Source: Allorhizobium paknamense
GTDB lineage: Bacteria > Pseudomonadota > Alphaproteobacteria > Rhizobiales > Rhizobiaceae
Reading direction: 5' to 3'
Assembly (NCBI RefSeq): GCF_030815125.1
Contig: NZ_JAUSWH010000005.1
Location: 296,467-360,466, forward strand
Length of the DNA stretch: 64,000 nucleotides
Part shown: positions 1-8,332 of the stretch, in pieces
How positions within the stretch are numbered: position 1 is the first letter of the stretch
Layout of the letters: every line of letters begins with the position of its first letter
Program-made: the position numbers and the translations under genes
Notes under the pieces: generated by a model
Seen by the model: only the letters and a program-made list of their open reading frames with translations
The model's database searches: none
Told to the model about the DNA's origin: nothing

Positions 1-2
1 TG

Positions 3-998
3 GCGAAATATGCCAGCAAGGTGGACAAGTGGGATGGACCCACCACCGGCCCCAAGGCTGCCAAGGGCAAGTCCATCGTCATCGTCGCCGCCGACATGAA
101 GAATGGCGGTATTCTGGGCGTGACCAACGGCATCCAGGAAGCCGCCAGCGCCATCGGCTGGAAGATCACCGTCCTGGATAGCGGCGGCTCGATTGGCGGG
201 CGCACGGCGGCCTTCGGTCAGGCCATGGCGCTGAAGCCGGACGGCATCATCATCAACGGCTTCGACGCGGTGGAGCAGAAGCCTGCCATGGAAGCCGCAA
301 AAGCTGCGAAAATCCCGATGGTCTCCTGGCATGCGGCCCCTGCCATTGGTCCCGTGCCGGATGTCGGCGTCTTCGCCAACGTTACCACGGATGCCATGGA
401 AGTTTCCAGGGTTGCCGCCGATTACGCCTTTGTCGATGCCGGCGGCAAGCCCGGCGTGGTGATCTTCACCGACTCCACCTACGCCATCGCCATCGCCAAG
501 GCCGATCGCATGAAGGCCGAGATCGAAAAGCTGGGCGGCACGGTGCTGGAATATGTGGATACGCCGATTGCCGAAACCTCGCAGCGCATGCCGCAGCTGA
601 CCACGACGCTTCTGCAGAAATACGGCGCCAAATGGACCCATTCTCTGGCCATCAACGACATCTATTTCGACTTCATGGGCCCGGCCCTTGCCTCCGCCGG
701 GATCGATGGCGATGGCAAACCGAAAAGCATCGCCGCCGGCGACGGCTCTGAAAGCGCCTATCAACGGATCCGCGCCAAGCAATATCAGTCTGTGACGGTG
801 GCCGAGCCGCTCAACCTGCAAGGCTGGCAATTGGTGGACGAACTGAACCGCGCCTTCGCAGGCGAAAACTGGTCCGGCTACGTCTCACCGCTGCATGTGG
901 TCACGGCGGAGAATGTCGAATTCGACGGTGGCCCGAAAAACACCTTCGACCCGGATAACGGTTACCGGGATGCCTATAAGAAGATCTGGGGCAAATGA
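3..998 (+). CDS. Sugar ABC transporter substrate-binding protein, 5'-truncated by the window edge
   Basis: The reading frame is open to the left edge, so the gene begins upstream of the window; no signal peptide is visible here. The protein has the periplasmic-binding-protein type 1 fold of ribose/xylose-type binding proteins: an early IVIVAADMKNGG strand, a GIIINGFDAVEQ segment, and the hinge-side VVIFTDSTYAIAIAKADRM segment. It ends with KKIWGK. It would bind a sugar in the periplasm for an ABC importer whose other genes must lie upstream. A strong terminator follows the stop codon. The gene lies beside the sugar-acid catabolic cluster at 2084-9732, so a related substrate is possible, but that is inference. 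The family call is secure; the substrate is unknown. Confidence 0.85.
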   Translation, partial: AKYASKVDKWDGPTTGPKAAKGKSIVIVAADMKNGGILGVTNGIQEAASAIGWKITVLDSGGSIGGRTAAFGQAMALKPDGIIINGFDAVEQKPAMEAAKAAKIPMVSWHAAPAIGPVPDVGVFANVTTDAMEVSRVAADYAFVDAGGKPGVVIFTDSTYAIAIAKADRMKAEIEKLGGTVLEYVDTPIAETSQRMPQLTTTLLQKYGAKWTHSLAINDIYFDFMGPALASAGIDGDGKPKSIAAGDGSESAYQRIRAKQYQSVTVAEPLNLQGWQLVDELNRAFAGENWSGYVSPLHVVTAENVEFDGGPKNTFDPDNGYRDAYKKIWGK

Positions 999-1006
999 GA
1001 ACAGGA

Positions 1007-1036
1007 GGCGCGGCGAAAGCCGCGCCTTCTGCTTTT
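1007..1036 (+). terminator. Rho-independent terminator of the binding-protein gene
   Basis: A perfect 8-bp stem GGCGCGGC / GCCGCGCC with a GAAA tetraloop starts 9 bases after the stop codon and is followed by TTCTGCTTTT. Confidence 0.9.
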
Positions 1037-1261
1037 GGGCTATATCGAAATTTTTTACATGGTGTTCAATTGCGATGACAAGTCTTTGCAGTTGGTATTG
1101 ACAATACTGAGAATGCCCATAGCCGCATCTGAACATCTTCATCAAAAATATTCATGCGTGCCATATCGCCGGGGCGGTATCACTCCGCAGATCGACGGAA
1201 TAACATGGGTGAATTGACCCGCGTGTTGCCGCGTTTTTACGTCAATGCGACTGTTTAGAAT

Positions 1262-1364
1262 TTGGAGCGATTTTCGATCTGATTGAATCAGATCGGCGCT
1301 GCAACACTTAATCTTGAAGCATAATCTTGTCGATCCTCGTTTCACTCCGACCGGATTATGCTCT
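1262..1364 (+). repeat. Two-hairpin intergenic repeat (family B, copy 1)
   Basis: The segment resembles the one at 4410-4515. The first hairpin contains GATCTGATT-G-AATCAGATC; the second pairs AGCATAATC with GATTATGCT around a CGTTTCACTCCG-type loop. The copies share most of their sequence. It fills the gap between the terminator at 1007 and the acetyltransferase start at 1381. Between 1037 and 1261 I see nothing beyond AT-richer non-coding sequence. This type of palindromic intergenic repeat is typical of Rhizobiaceae. Confidence 0.8.
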
Positions 1365-1380
1365 AAACGAAAGACGCGTT

Positions 1381-2019
1381 ATGGCTTTTCTTCAAGTGAA
1401 TGATGTCCACCCGATAACCTTGCCCGACGGGAGTGTGTACCGGGACACTGTTTATCTGAAGAATGTTGTCGACCATCCCCGCATGGAGATCGGCGAGTAT
1501 AGCTATTATACACACTCCGGAAGACCTGAAGATACGGCGATCATTTTGGCTCCTTATCTGGGGCATGGCGTTCGTGAGCGGTTGGTGATTGGTAAATTTG
1601 TTCAGATTGCGAGAGGAAGCTACTTTATCACCAGTTCGGCAAATCATCCGATGACCGGTTTCACCACATATCCATTTCGCATCTTCAACCCGGAGACGTT
1701 TGGATACAAGGACCTTCCGGTCAAGGACACTGTTGTGGGGCATGATGTATGGATTGGCCACAATGCCGCAATAATGCCAGGCGTGAATATCGGTTCGGGC
1801 GCGATTGTTGCCGCCGCCTCGGTGGTTGCCAGGGATGTTCCCCCTTACGCTGTTGTGGGAGGAAACCCAGCATCGCTCATTCGAATGCGTTACCCCGATG
1901 AAATCATCTCCGAACTGCTAGACATAGCGTGGTGGGATTGGCCTCTGGAGATTATCGAGGCAAATCTTCCAGCACTCACCAGCGGGGATTTGCAAGCGCT
2001 GAGAGCGGCCCGTTACTGA
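1381..2019 (+). CDS. Hexapeptide-repeat acyltransferase of the xenobiotic (CatB/Vat) acetyltransferase family
   Basis: The 212-residue protein has a left-handed beta-helix core. The segments VIGKFVQIARGSYFI and SSANHPMTGF match the type-B acetyltransferase family. The run GHDVWIGHNAAIMPGVNIG followed by AVVGGNPA is the acetyl-CoA-binding hexapeptide region near residues 120-165. Family members acetylate chloramphenicol, streptogramins or other small hydroxyl acceptors with acetyl-CoA; many chromosomal members have unknown substrates. I chose the ATG at 1381; an upstream TTG at 1327 would put repeat DNA into the coding sequence. The AT content is somewhat higher than in the neighbours and the gene stands alone between repeats, compatible with independent acquisition. 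Drug resistance should not be assumed. Confidence 0.85.
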   Translation: MAFLQVNDVHPITLPDGSVYRDTVYLKNVVDHPRMEIGEYSYYTHSGRPEDTAIILAPYLGHGVRERLVIGKFVQIARGSYFITSSANHPMTGFTTYPFRIFNPETFGYKDLPVKDTVVGHDVWIGHNAAIMPGVNIGSGAIVAAASVVARDVPPYAVVGGNPASLIRMRYPDEIISELLDIAWWDWPLEIIEANLPALTSGDLQALRAARY

Positions 2020-2083
2020 CTATTTGAAAGACGCGGCGATGAGTTCGGTTTAGCCGGCATTCAAGCTCTATGCCCTGATTTCG

Positions 2084-3097
2084 TCACCGGCTGCTTTGCC
2101 GCAAAATGAGCTGCGGCTTTATCGTGACATCACCAATATCTGGCGCGTTATCGAGAATGTCGAGGATGAGCCGGCCTGTTTCCAGGCCGATGTCCCGGGC
2201 TCTTGCGTCGATGGTGGTGAGGGTCGGCACGCTAATACCGCCGATTTCGTAATCGCCGAAGCCGGCAATGGCGATCTGGTCCGGCACGCAAACGCCGCGC
2301 CGCTGGCATTCGGTGAGCGCGCCGAAGGCCGAGAGGTCGGAGACGCAGATCACGGCCTGCGTATCGGGAAATTGCTCAAGCAGCCGTGCCATGGCATCCG
2401 CGCCCTCGCGCATGGAAATCGGCGGCTGGCCTGCGGCAATCAGGCGGGTCGCGTCCAGCCCGTGCGCCTTCATGGCCTCCACGAAGCCGACACGGCGGTC
2501 CGAGCCGCGGGTGTCGCGGCCCACATCGCCGCCGATGAAGGCAATGCGGCTATAGCCTACGGCCACGAAATGGCTGACCATGTCACGCACCGCCCCCGCA
2601 TTGGAAAAGCCGACATAATGGCCAATGGGGTCTGCGGGAATATCCCAGGTTTCGATCACAGGAATGCGGGCCTGCGAGAGCATTTTGCGGCCCCGGGCCG
2701 TATGCTTGCCGCCGGTCAGCACAATGGCCTGCGGCTTGCGGCGTAAGAGCTGCTCGATCAACCGCTCTTCTTCCTGCATGTCGTAATTGGTGTAACCCAG
2801 CAGGGTCTGCATGTTGCGGCTCGCCAGCACCTCCGAAAGCCCGCCCACCGTATCGGCGAAGTTGGCGTTGTTGATGGAGGGAATGGTCACGGCCACGAAG
2901 TCGCTTTTTTGCGAGCGCAGGTTGGAGGCGGTGGAATCGAAGACATAGCCAAGATCCTCCGCCGCCTGCAAAATGGCGTCACGCGTCTCCTTGCTGACCA
3001 GACTGCCGCCCTTGAAGGCGCGCGAGACGGTCATCGGGGAGACGCCGGTGATTTTTGCAATATCCGCCATGGTGGGCGGACGATGGCGATGGTTCAT
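2084..3097 (-). CDS. LacI-family transcriptional regulator of the sugar-acid cluster
   Basis: The 337-residue protein begins with a LacI helix-turn-helix (MADIAKITGVSPMTVSRAFKG) followed by a hinge helix and a periplasmic-binding-like effector domain (FVAVTIPSINNANFADTV near the start, VAIAGFGDYEIG near the end). The ATG at 3097 leaves the usual short N-terminus; a farther start at 3157 would run across the operator sites. It lies downstream of, and on the same strand as, the dehydrogenase genes at 3162-5270. The palindromes at 3109-3142 immediately upstream suggest autoregulation. Its arrangement resembles that of gluconate/idonate repressors (GntR, IdnR). The effector is unknown, probably a sugar acid or its phosphate. 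Confidence 0.9.
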   Translation of the reverse strand: MNHRHRPPTMADIAKITGVSPMTVSRAFKGGSLVSKETRDAILQAAEDLGYVFDSTASNLRSQKSDFVAVTIPSINNANFADTVGGLSEVLASRNMQTLLGYTNYDMQEEERLIEQLLRRKPQAIVLTGGKHTARGRKMLSQARIPVIETWDIPADPIGHYVGFSNAGAVRDMVSHFVAVGYSRIAFIGGDVGRDTRGSDRRVGFVEAMKAHGLDATRLIAAGQPPISMREGADAMARLLEQFPDTQAVICVSDLSAFGALTECQRRGVCVPDQIAIAGFGDYEIGGISVPTLTTIDARARDIGLETGRLILDILDNAPDIGDVTIKPQLILRQSSR

Positions 3098-3108
3098 GAA
3101 GCGACCAT

Positions 3109-3142
3109 TGTTATCGATATCACCAACAATATAATCGATTAT
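3109..3142. promoter_or_regulatory. Two LacI-type operator palindromes upstream of the LacI gene
   Basis: TGTTATCGATATCA at 3109-3122 differs by one base from the perfect site at 5353-5374. A second palindrome, ATAATCGATTAT, lies at 3131-3142. Both sit directly upstream of the regulator's ATG, as expected for autoregulation. The centre and spacing resemble the known GntR/IdnR operator ATGTTACCGGTAACAT. Confidence 0.7.
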
Positions 3143-3161
3143 TGGCCGCTCATCCAAGGGT

Positions 3162-3503
3162 TCAGCCAGATATTAGCGGAAATTCATGCGCCTCCGTGAC
3201 GTGATGGTGGATGCGTCCATCGAAAAAGCGCTTCACGACGCTTTCCGTCGCCGCGCGCGACTCTGCCCGAACCGGGCTTGCCAGTGCCTGTTCCACCGCC
3301 TGCATATCCGGATAGTTGATGGCAAGGATCAGCGGAAATTCCGGCGCACCCTCATCCCGCGCATCGGAAAATGTGACGCGAACGGAGACCGCGCCGGGAA
3401 ACTGCTTCCACTTCGGCAGGATTTCCGTCAGCACCGCCTCGCGAAAGGCTGCCGTTTCGCCGTCCTTCACCTTGCCTTCGAACAGGGCGTAACGCGTGAT
3501 CAT
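3162..3503 (-). CDS. Small alpha/beta-barrel (EthD/Dabb-like) protein
   Basis: The 113-residue protein resembles dimeric alpha/beta-barrel proteins (MITRYALFEGKV at the start, then a WKQFPGAVSVRV strand and an AINYPDMQAVEQAL helix). Such proteins are often small enzymes or accessory factors in catabolic operons; no catalytic residues can be assigned. Its start overlaps the stop of the upstream dehydrogenase gene by 4 bases (ATGA), so the two are translationally coupled. It lies between that dehydrogenase and the LacI regulator in a minus-strand operon. The function is unknown. Confidence 0.65.
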   Translation of the reverse strand: MITRYALFEGKVKDGETAAFREAVLTEILPKWKQFPGAVSVRVTFSDARDEGAPEFPLILAINYPDMQAVEQALASPVRAESRAATESVVKRFFDGRIHHHVTEAHEFPLISG

Positions 3504-4387
3504 TGGGTCTCCTCCGGTTTTGATCGTGTGTAATATTCCATCAGCATGGCCTGGTCCTCGCCGCCGAAGCCTGCTGCGGTCATCAATCTGTGCACCTCGG
3601 CGCAGATCGCCGTGAGCGGCATGGCGGTATGGGTGCGCCGCGCCAGATCCTGCGCGCCGTTCAGATCCTTCACCATATTGTCGATCCGCCCGGTGCGGCG
3701 GTAATCGCGGGCCACGTAACGCGGCATGTATTCCTGCAAAATGGCGCTATCGGCCCGTCCGCCCTTCAGCGCCTGCGGAATTTTCGCGGCATCCACACCG
3801 GCATCCAGCGCCAGTTGCGTCGCTTCCGCCACGGCCATGAAATTCAGCCCGCACAGCACCTGGTTGATGAGCTTCGTCGTCTGTCCAGCGCCTACGGGCC
3901 CCATATGGGTGTAGTTGCTGGCCACGTGCTTCAGCACCTTATGGGCATCCGCGACATCCTCTTCCCTGCCACCGGCCATCAGCGTCAGTTCGCCGATGGC
4001 GGCCTTGGGCGCGCCACCGGAAAGGGGGCTGTCCACCCAGCGCAGGCCCTTTTCCTCTGCATCCTTCGCCAAGGCCTTCGTGGCATCGGGATCGATGGAG
4101 GACATGTCGATGATCAGCGTGCCCGGCTTTGCCCCTTCCGCCACGCCCTTTTCGCCAAAGACTGCCGCGCGTACGATGGCCGGGGAGTTGAGGCTGAGGA
4201 TGACGGTATCGGATGCCGAGGCTGCTTCCGCCGCCGTTGTGGCCTCCTTGGCACCCACCGCCACCAGTGCGGCCCGCTTTTCCGGATCGAGATCGAAAAC
4301 CGTGAGCGCGTTGCCGGTTTCCACCAGCCGCTTGCCGATGGCGCCGCCCATGGCGCCCGCGCCGATCAGTGCTACCCTGTTGCTCAT
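3500..4387 (-). CDS. Beta-hydroxyacid dehydrogenase (3-hydroxyisobutyrate/tartronate-semialdehyde reductase family)
   Basis: The 295-residue NAD(P)-dependent enzyme has an N-terminal Rossmann fold with GAGAMGGAIGKRL, the substrate-binding DSPLSGGAPKAAIG segment near residue 120, and the catalytic-lysine region GAGQTTKLINQVL near residue 170. Family members oxidise or reduce beta-hydroxyacids such as 3-hydroxyisobutyrate, tartronate semialdehyde (GarR) or sugar-derived hydroxyacids. A strong GGGGGAGGAGA ribosome site precedes the ATG. A family-B repeat separates it from the SDR gene upstream. A second family member is encoded at 7466-8332, so two related reactions or substrates are probably handled. 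The exact substrate is not readable from sequence. Confidence 0.88.
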   Translation of the reverse strand: MSNRVALIGAGAMGGAIGKRLVETGNALTVFDLDPEKRAALVAVGAKEATTAAEAASASDTVILSLNSPAIVRAAVFGEKGVAEGAKPGTLIIDMSSIDPDATKALAKDAEEKGLRWVDSPLSGGAPKAAIGELTLMAGGREEDVADAHKVLKHVASNYTHMGPVGAGQTTKLINQVLCGLNFMAVAEATQLALDAGVDAAKIPQALKGGRADSAILQEYMPRYVARDYRRTGRIDNMVKDLNGAQDLARRTHTAMPLTAICAEVHRLMTAAGFGGEDQAMLMEYYTRSKPEETQ

Positions 4388-4409
4388 GCTCTTCTCCTCC
4401 CCCTTTTGG

Positions 4410-4515
4410 TTGGAGCGCTTTTCGATCTGATTGAATCAGATCTGCGCTCCAAGCCGTTCTTTTTTAAGCATAATCTTATTCGTCCTCGTTTCACTCCGGT
4501 CGGATTATGCTCTAG
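4410..4515. repeat. Two-hairpin intergenic repeat (family B, copy 2)
   Basis: The outer stem TTGGAGCGC (4410-4418) pairs with GCGCTCCAA (4444-4452) and encloses GATCTGATT / AATCAGATC. A second hairpin joins AGCATAATC (4467-4475) to GATTATGCT (4503-4511). Its terminal CTAG supplies the TAG stop codon of the SDR gene on the minus strand (4512-4514). Confidence 0.85.
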
Positions 4516-5270
4516 AGCGAGACGGTTATGCCGCCATCGACATAGAGAATATGGCCGTTGACGAAGGACGAGGCATCCGAGGACAGGAAGATGCAGGCGC
4601 CGACCAGTTCCTCCACCTGCCCCCAGCGGCCTGCGGGCGTGCGCTTTTCCAGCCATGCGGAAAAGGCCGGATCGGCCACAAGTGCGGCATTCAGCGGCGT
4701 ATCGAAATAGCCTGGCGCGATGGCATTGCATTGCAGGCCATGCTTGGCCCAATCGGTCGCCATGCCCTTGGTGAGGTTGCCCACCGCGCCCTTGGTGGCG
4801 GTGTAGGGGGCTATGGAGGGGCGGGCGAGCGCCGTCTGCACGCTGGCGATGTTGATGATCTTGCCGCGTCCGCGTCCGATCATGTGGCGGGCAACCGCTT
4901 GGCCGACATGAAAGACGCTGGCAATATTGGTTTGCAAAAGCCGCTCGAAGGCATCGGCTGGAAAATCCTCCAGCGGGCTTCGATGCTGCATCCCGGCATT
5001 GTTGACGAGAATGTCGATGGCGCCTTTTTTCGCTTCAAATTCATCCACAGCCGCGCGGGCTGCGGCATGATCCGTCACGTCGAAGTCCAGAAGCTCGACA
5101 GGGTTTGAAAATTCCGTCGCGGCCGCCTCCAGCTTGTCGCGGTTGCGGCCATTCAGCACCAGCGTCGCGCCCGCCTCCGCCAGCCCCTTGGCCAGCGCCA
5201 GCCCGATGCCCTGGGAAGAGCCCGTGACGAGCGCGCGCTTGCCGGTGAGATCGAAAAGTTTGAGCGACAT
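4512..5270 (-). CDS. Short-chain dehydrogenase, gluconate 5-dehydrogenase (IdnO)-like
   Basis: The 252-residue classical SDR has a TGSSQGIGLALAKGL cofactor loop, NNAGMQHR, catalytic S-Y-K residues in INIASV...YTATKGA, and IAPGYFDTPLN. The MQHR segment, the GYFDTPLN segment and the C-terminal DGGI resemble gluconate 5-dehydrogenase, which interconverts 5-ketogluconate and gluconate. The ATG at 5270 is preceded by GGAGGAAG; an upstream in-frame ATG would extend the protein by 15 unlikely residues. It is the first gene of a minus-strand operon whose divergent promoter carries the perfect 22-bp LacI operator at 5353. Together with the IdnD-like enzyme at 6393 it suggests L-idonate to 5-ketogluconate to gluconate chemistry. 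The substrate is inferred from the family. Confidence 0.85.
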   Translation of the reverse strand: MSLKLFDLTGKRALVTGSSQGIGLALAKGLAEAGATLVLNGRNRDKLEAAATEFSNPVELLDFDVTDHAAARAAVDEFEAKKGAIDILVNNAGMQHRSPLEDFPADAFERLLQTNIASVFHVGQAVARHMIGRGRGKIINIASVQTALARPSIAPYTATKGAVGNLTKGMATDWAKHGLQCNAIAPGYFDTPLNAALVADPAFSAWLEKRTPAGRWGQVEELVGACIFLSSDASSFVNGHILYVDGGITVSL

Positions 5271-5352
5271 GGCTTCCTCCGCCTTGGTGATTTCCGTGGA
5301 TTTCAGGAGATCCACTTTTCAAGCTCGTGCTCTGGACAATCAAGCTTTTCCG

Positions 5353-5374
5353 TTTATGTTATCGATAACATAAA
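5353..5374. promoter_or_regulatory. Perfect 22-bp palindromic LacI-type operator in a divergent promoter
   Basis: TTTATGTTATC is followed directly by its exact reverse complement GATAACATAAA. It lies between the minus-strand SDR gene (start 5270) and the plus-strand hydroxyacid dehydrogenase (start 5420), so one site can control both operons. Near-copies occur at 3109 and 8785. Confidence 0.85.
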
Positions 5375-5419
5375 ACGTCAAGCCCTTTCACGGGGTGGGG
5401 CATGGGAGGAGATTTGAGA

Positions 5420-6367
5420 ATGGCAAAACCCGGCATCTTGCAGCTCGGGGCCTATCCCGCATGGGATGAAGAGCCGTTGAACGCTGCCTTTACGGTGCAT
5501 CGCTATTTTGAGGCAGAAGACAAGGCGGCCTTTCTGGCAGAGGTTGGCCCTTCCATTCGCGGCATCGCCACGCGGGGAGAACTGGGTGCAAGCCGGGCGC
5601 TGATCGAGGCTTGCCCCCATCTTGAAATCATCTCCGTCTATGGTGTCGGCTTCGATGCGGTGGATCTTGCGGCCTGCCGGGAGCGCGGCATTCGCGTGAC
5701 CAATACGCCGGATGTGCTGACCGGCGATGTCGCCGATCTCGGCGTGGCGATGATGCTGTGCCTCTCGCGCAGCATGGTGGCGGCAGAACGCTGGGCGCGC
5801 GATGGAAGCTGGGTGAAAAAGGGCGGTTTTCCGCTGCAAAGGCGGGTTTTTGGCCGCCGCGCCGGGATTCTCGGGCTTGGCCGTATCGGCTTTGCCGTGG
5901 CAGAGCGGTTGAAGGGTTTCGGCATGCAGATTGCCTACAGCGCCACCGCGCCGAAGGCGGCGGCCGGGGATATGCGCTTCATTGCAGATCCTGTGGAACT
6001 GGCCCGGCAGTCGGATTTCTTTTTCGTGACGCTTGCCGCCTCCGCCGCCACCCGCCACATTGTCAGCCGCCAGGTCATTGAGGCACTGGGGCCGGAAGGC
6101 ATGTTGATCAACGTCTCGCGCGCTGCCAATATCGATGAAGACGCGCTGCTGGATGCTCTGGAGCAGAACCGTCTGGGTGGTGCCGCGCTCGATGTGTTCG
6201 AGGGGGAACCGAAGCTCAATCCGCGTTTCCTGGCACTCGACAATGTGCTGCTGCAACCGCATCACGGCTCGGGCACGGTGGAGACCCGCAAGGGCATGGG
6301 GCAATTGCTGCGCGAGAATCTCACCGCACATTTCGCGGGTGAGCCTTTGCCCACCCCGGTTATTTAA
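5420..6367 (+). CDS. D-2-hydroxyacid dehydrogenase (2-ketogluconate/glyoxylate reductase-like)
   Basis: The 315-residue protein has the NAD(P)-binding GLGRIGFAVAERL motif near residue 150. Catalytic residues are visible: Arg in NVSRAANID, Glu in VFEGEP, and His in QPHHGSGTVETR (family members commonly have HIGSAT). The family reduces 2-keto acids such as glyoxylate, hydroxypyruvate or 2-ketogluconate to D-2-hydroxyacids. The ATG at 5420 is chosen because GGGAGGAGA lies 7-8 bases upstream. It starts a plus-strand operon with the IdnD-like gene at 6393 and is controlled from the operator at 5353. In this setting 2-ketogluconate reductase is the best guess. Confidence 0.87.
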   Translation: MAKPGILQLGAYPAWDEEPLNAAFTVHRYFEAEDKAAFLAEVGPSIRGIATRGELGASRALIEACPHLEIISVYGVGFDAVDLAACRERGIRVTNTPDVLTGDVADLGVAMMLCLSRSMVAAERWARDGSWVKKGGFPLQRRVFGRRAGILGLGRIGFAVAERLKGFGMQIAYSATAPKAAAGDMRFIADPVELARQSDFFFVTLAASAATRHIVSRQVIEALGPEGMLINVSRAANIDEDALLDALEQNRLGGAALDVFEGEPKLNPRFLALDNVLLQPHHGSGTVETRKGMGQLLRENLTAHFAGEPLPTPVI

Positions 6368-6392
6368 ATCATCGTTCCAAGGAGAAGGGGCC

Positions 6393-7424
6393 ATGAGAGC
6401 CATTGTTGCCCATGCGGCCAAGGATATCCGCATTGAAGAGCGCCCGGAGGAAAGCCCCGGTCCCGGCGAGGTCAAAATCCGCCTTGCCACCGGCGGCATC
6501 TGCGGCAGCGATCTGCATTATTACAATCACGGCGGTTTCGGCGCGGTGCGGCTGAAGGAGCCGATGATCCTCGGCCATGAAGTCTCCGGTGTTGTCGAGG
6601 CGTTGGGCGAGGGGGTCACGACGCTCTCCCGAGGGCAGTTGGTGGCCGTTTCGCCCTCCAGACCGTGCCGAACCTGCCGCTATTGCCAGCAGGGCCTGCA
6701 TAACCAGTGCCTGAACATGCGCTTTTACGGCAGCGCCATGCCTTTTCCGCATATTCAGGGCGCTTTCCGCGAAAGCCTCGTGGCCGATGTGCTGCAATGT
6801 GTGCCCGCCGACGGCTTGACCCCCGGTGAGGCGGCCATGGCCGAGCCGCTGGCCGTGACCCTGCACGCCACCCGCCGCGCCGGTGAGCTGCTCGGCAAGC
6901 GGGTGCTGATCACCGGCTGCGGGCCGATCGGGCTGCTTTCCATACTGTCGGCCCGCCGGGCGGGGGCAGCGGAGATCGTCGCGACCGATCTTTCCAATTT
7001 CACCCTCGGCATGGCCAAGGAGGCAGGCGCGGACCGCGTCATCAATACGGCGGAAGAGCCCGAAGCACTGCAACCCTATACAGCGGACAAGGGCAGTTTC
7101 GACATTCTCTATGAATGCTCTGGCGCGCAGGCGGCCCTTGCCAGCGGCATCGCGGCGCTGCGCCCGCGCGGCGTCATCATCCAGCTCGGGCTGGGCGGCG
7201 ATATGAGCCTGCCGATGATGGCGATCACCTCGAAGGAACTGGAATTGCGCGGCTCTTTCCGCTTCCATGAGGAATTTGCGACCGGCGTCGAACTGATGCG
7301 CAAGGGGTTGATCGACGTGAAGCCCCTCATCACCCATACTTTGCCGCTCAGCGACGCCGTGAAAGCCTTTGAAACGGCGGCGGATCGCAGCAAGGCGATG
7401 AAGGCGCAGATTGCTTTTTCCTGA
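6393..7424 (+). CDS. Zinc-dependent L-idonate 5-dehydrogenase-like enzyme
   Basis: The 343-residue medium-chain dehydrogenase has the catalytic-zinc region GGICGSDLHYY with LGHEVSGVV. The structural-zinc lobe is altered: PSRPCRTCRYCQQGLHNQC retains the four cysteines. The cofactor motif is VLITGCGPIGLL. The FYGSAMPFPHIQGAF segment matches L-idonate 5-dehydrogenases, which oxidise L-idonate to 5-ketogluconate. The ATG follows AAGGAGAAGG. It lies 25 bases after the hydroxyacid dehydrogenase gene and ends at a shared bidirectional terminator. With the IdnO-like SDR it would give an idonate-to-gluconate route. Confidence 0.87.
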   Translation: MRAIVAHAAKDIRIEERPEESPGPGEVKIRLATGGICGSDLHYYNHGGFGAVRLKEPMILGHEVSGVVEALGEGVTTLSRGQLVAVSPSRPCRTCRYCQQGLHNQCLNMRFYGSAMPFPHIQGAFRESLVADVLQCVPADGLTPGEAAMAEPLAVTLHATRRAGELLGKRVLITGCGPIGLLSILSARRAGAAEIVATDLSNFTLGMAKEAGADRVINTAEEPEALQPYTADKGSFDILYECSGAQAALASGIAALRPRGVIIQLGLGGDMSLPMMAITSKELELRGSFRFHEEFATGVELMRKGLIDVKPLITHTLPLSDAVKAFETAADRSKAMKAQIAFS

Positions 7425-7431
7425 CGGTTTC

Positions 7432-7456
7432 GACGGCTGCGATGGTCGCAGCCGTC
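7432..7456. terminator. Bidirectional terminator between convergent genes
   Basis: The 11-bp stem GACGGCTGCGA / TCGCAGCCGTC has a TGG loop and is followed by TTTCC. An outer pairing of CCTGACG with CGTCAGG contains the stop codons of both flanking genes (7424 and 7466). Confidence 0.8.
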
Positions 7457-7465
7457 TTTCCATCG

Positions 7466-8332
7466 TCAGGACTGGCTCTGCTGAAGCCAGAGGAAGTATG
7501 CGGCGTGGTCCATTTCCGCGCCGTTCTTGTTTTTCACGAAATCATCGAAGGCGGCCCGCACGGTTTGCGAAAGCGGCAGTTTCAGCGCGCTTTCCGCTGC
7601 AACGTCGAGCGCATTGTTCAGGTCCTTCAACTGCGCCACCGAGCGCCCGCCGGGTACGAAATTGCCCTCCACCATGCGCTGCCCGTGCAGGTCGAGAATA
7701 CGGCTATCGGCAAAACCGCCGCGCAAGGCACCGCGCAGCGTGGCCAGATCGCAGCCTGCCGATTGCGCCAGCGTAAACGCTTCCGCCACCGCGCCGATGG
7801 TCACGGCGACAATCAGCTGATTGGCGAGCTTTGCCGTCTGGCCGGTGCCGAGCGGCCCCATATGGGTGGGCCGCCCGAGATGGGCGAGAACCGGACGCGC
7901 GGCCTCGACATCGGATTTTTCTCCGCCCATGAAGATGGAGAGCGTCTTTTCCTCTGCCCCCTTCACCCCGCCGGAGACCGGCGCGTCGATGAAGCGCTTG
8001 CCGAGAGAGATGGCAAAACCGGCAAGCGCCTTGTCGCAGTCCGGCTCCACCGAGGCCATGTCGATGATCAGCGCGCCCTCCGCTGCCGCTTCGATCACAC
8101 CGCCATCCCTGAGGACGCTACGGGTGGTGGGACCGTCGATCAGCATGGAAATGACGATCTCCGCATCCTGTGCTGCGGCCTCCGCCGTATCCGCGACCTT
8201 GGCAACGTCGGCCAGCGCATCCGCCCTGTTGCGGGAGCGGTTCCAGACGGTTACGTCATAATGAGCGGCAAGATGGCGGGCCATGGGGCCACCCATCAGG
8301 CCGGTGCCGAGAAAGGCAAGCTTCTGTTTCAT
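7466..8332 (-). CDS. Second beta-hydroxyacid dehydrogenase of the cluster
   Basis: The 288-residue NAD(P)-binding 6-phosphogluconate-dehydrogenase-like protein has FLGTGLMGGPMARHL at the N-terminus, the substrate loop DAPVSGGVKGAEE and the catalytic-lysine region GTGQTAKLANQLIV. It belongs to the same broad family as the gene at 3500 but is clearly divergent, so it is not a recent duplicate. Its start overlaps the stop of the GlcG-like gene at 8329 by 4 bases, so the two form an operon controlled from the operator at 8785. It probably oxidises or reduces a sugar-acid breakdown product; the substrate is not determined. Confidence 0.87.
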   Translation of the reverse strand: MKQKLAFLGTGLMGGPMARHLAAHYDVTVWNRSRNRADALADVAKVADTAEAAAQDAEIVISMLIDGPTTRSVLRDGGVIEAAAEGALIIDMASVEPDCDKALAGFAISLGKRFIDAPVSGGVKGAEEKTLSIFMGGEKSDVEAARPVLAHLGRPTHMGPLGTGQTAKLANQLIVAVTIGAVAEAFTLAQSAGCDLATLRGALRGGFADSRILDLHGQRMVEGNFVPGGRSVAQLKDLNNALDVAAESALKLPLSQTVRAAFDDFVKNKNGAEMDHAAYFLWLQQSQS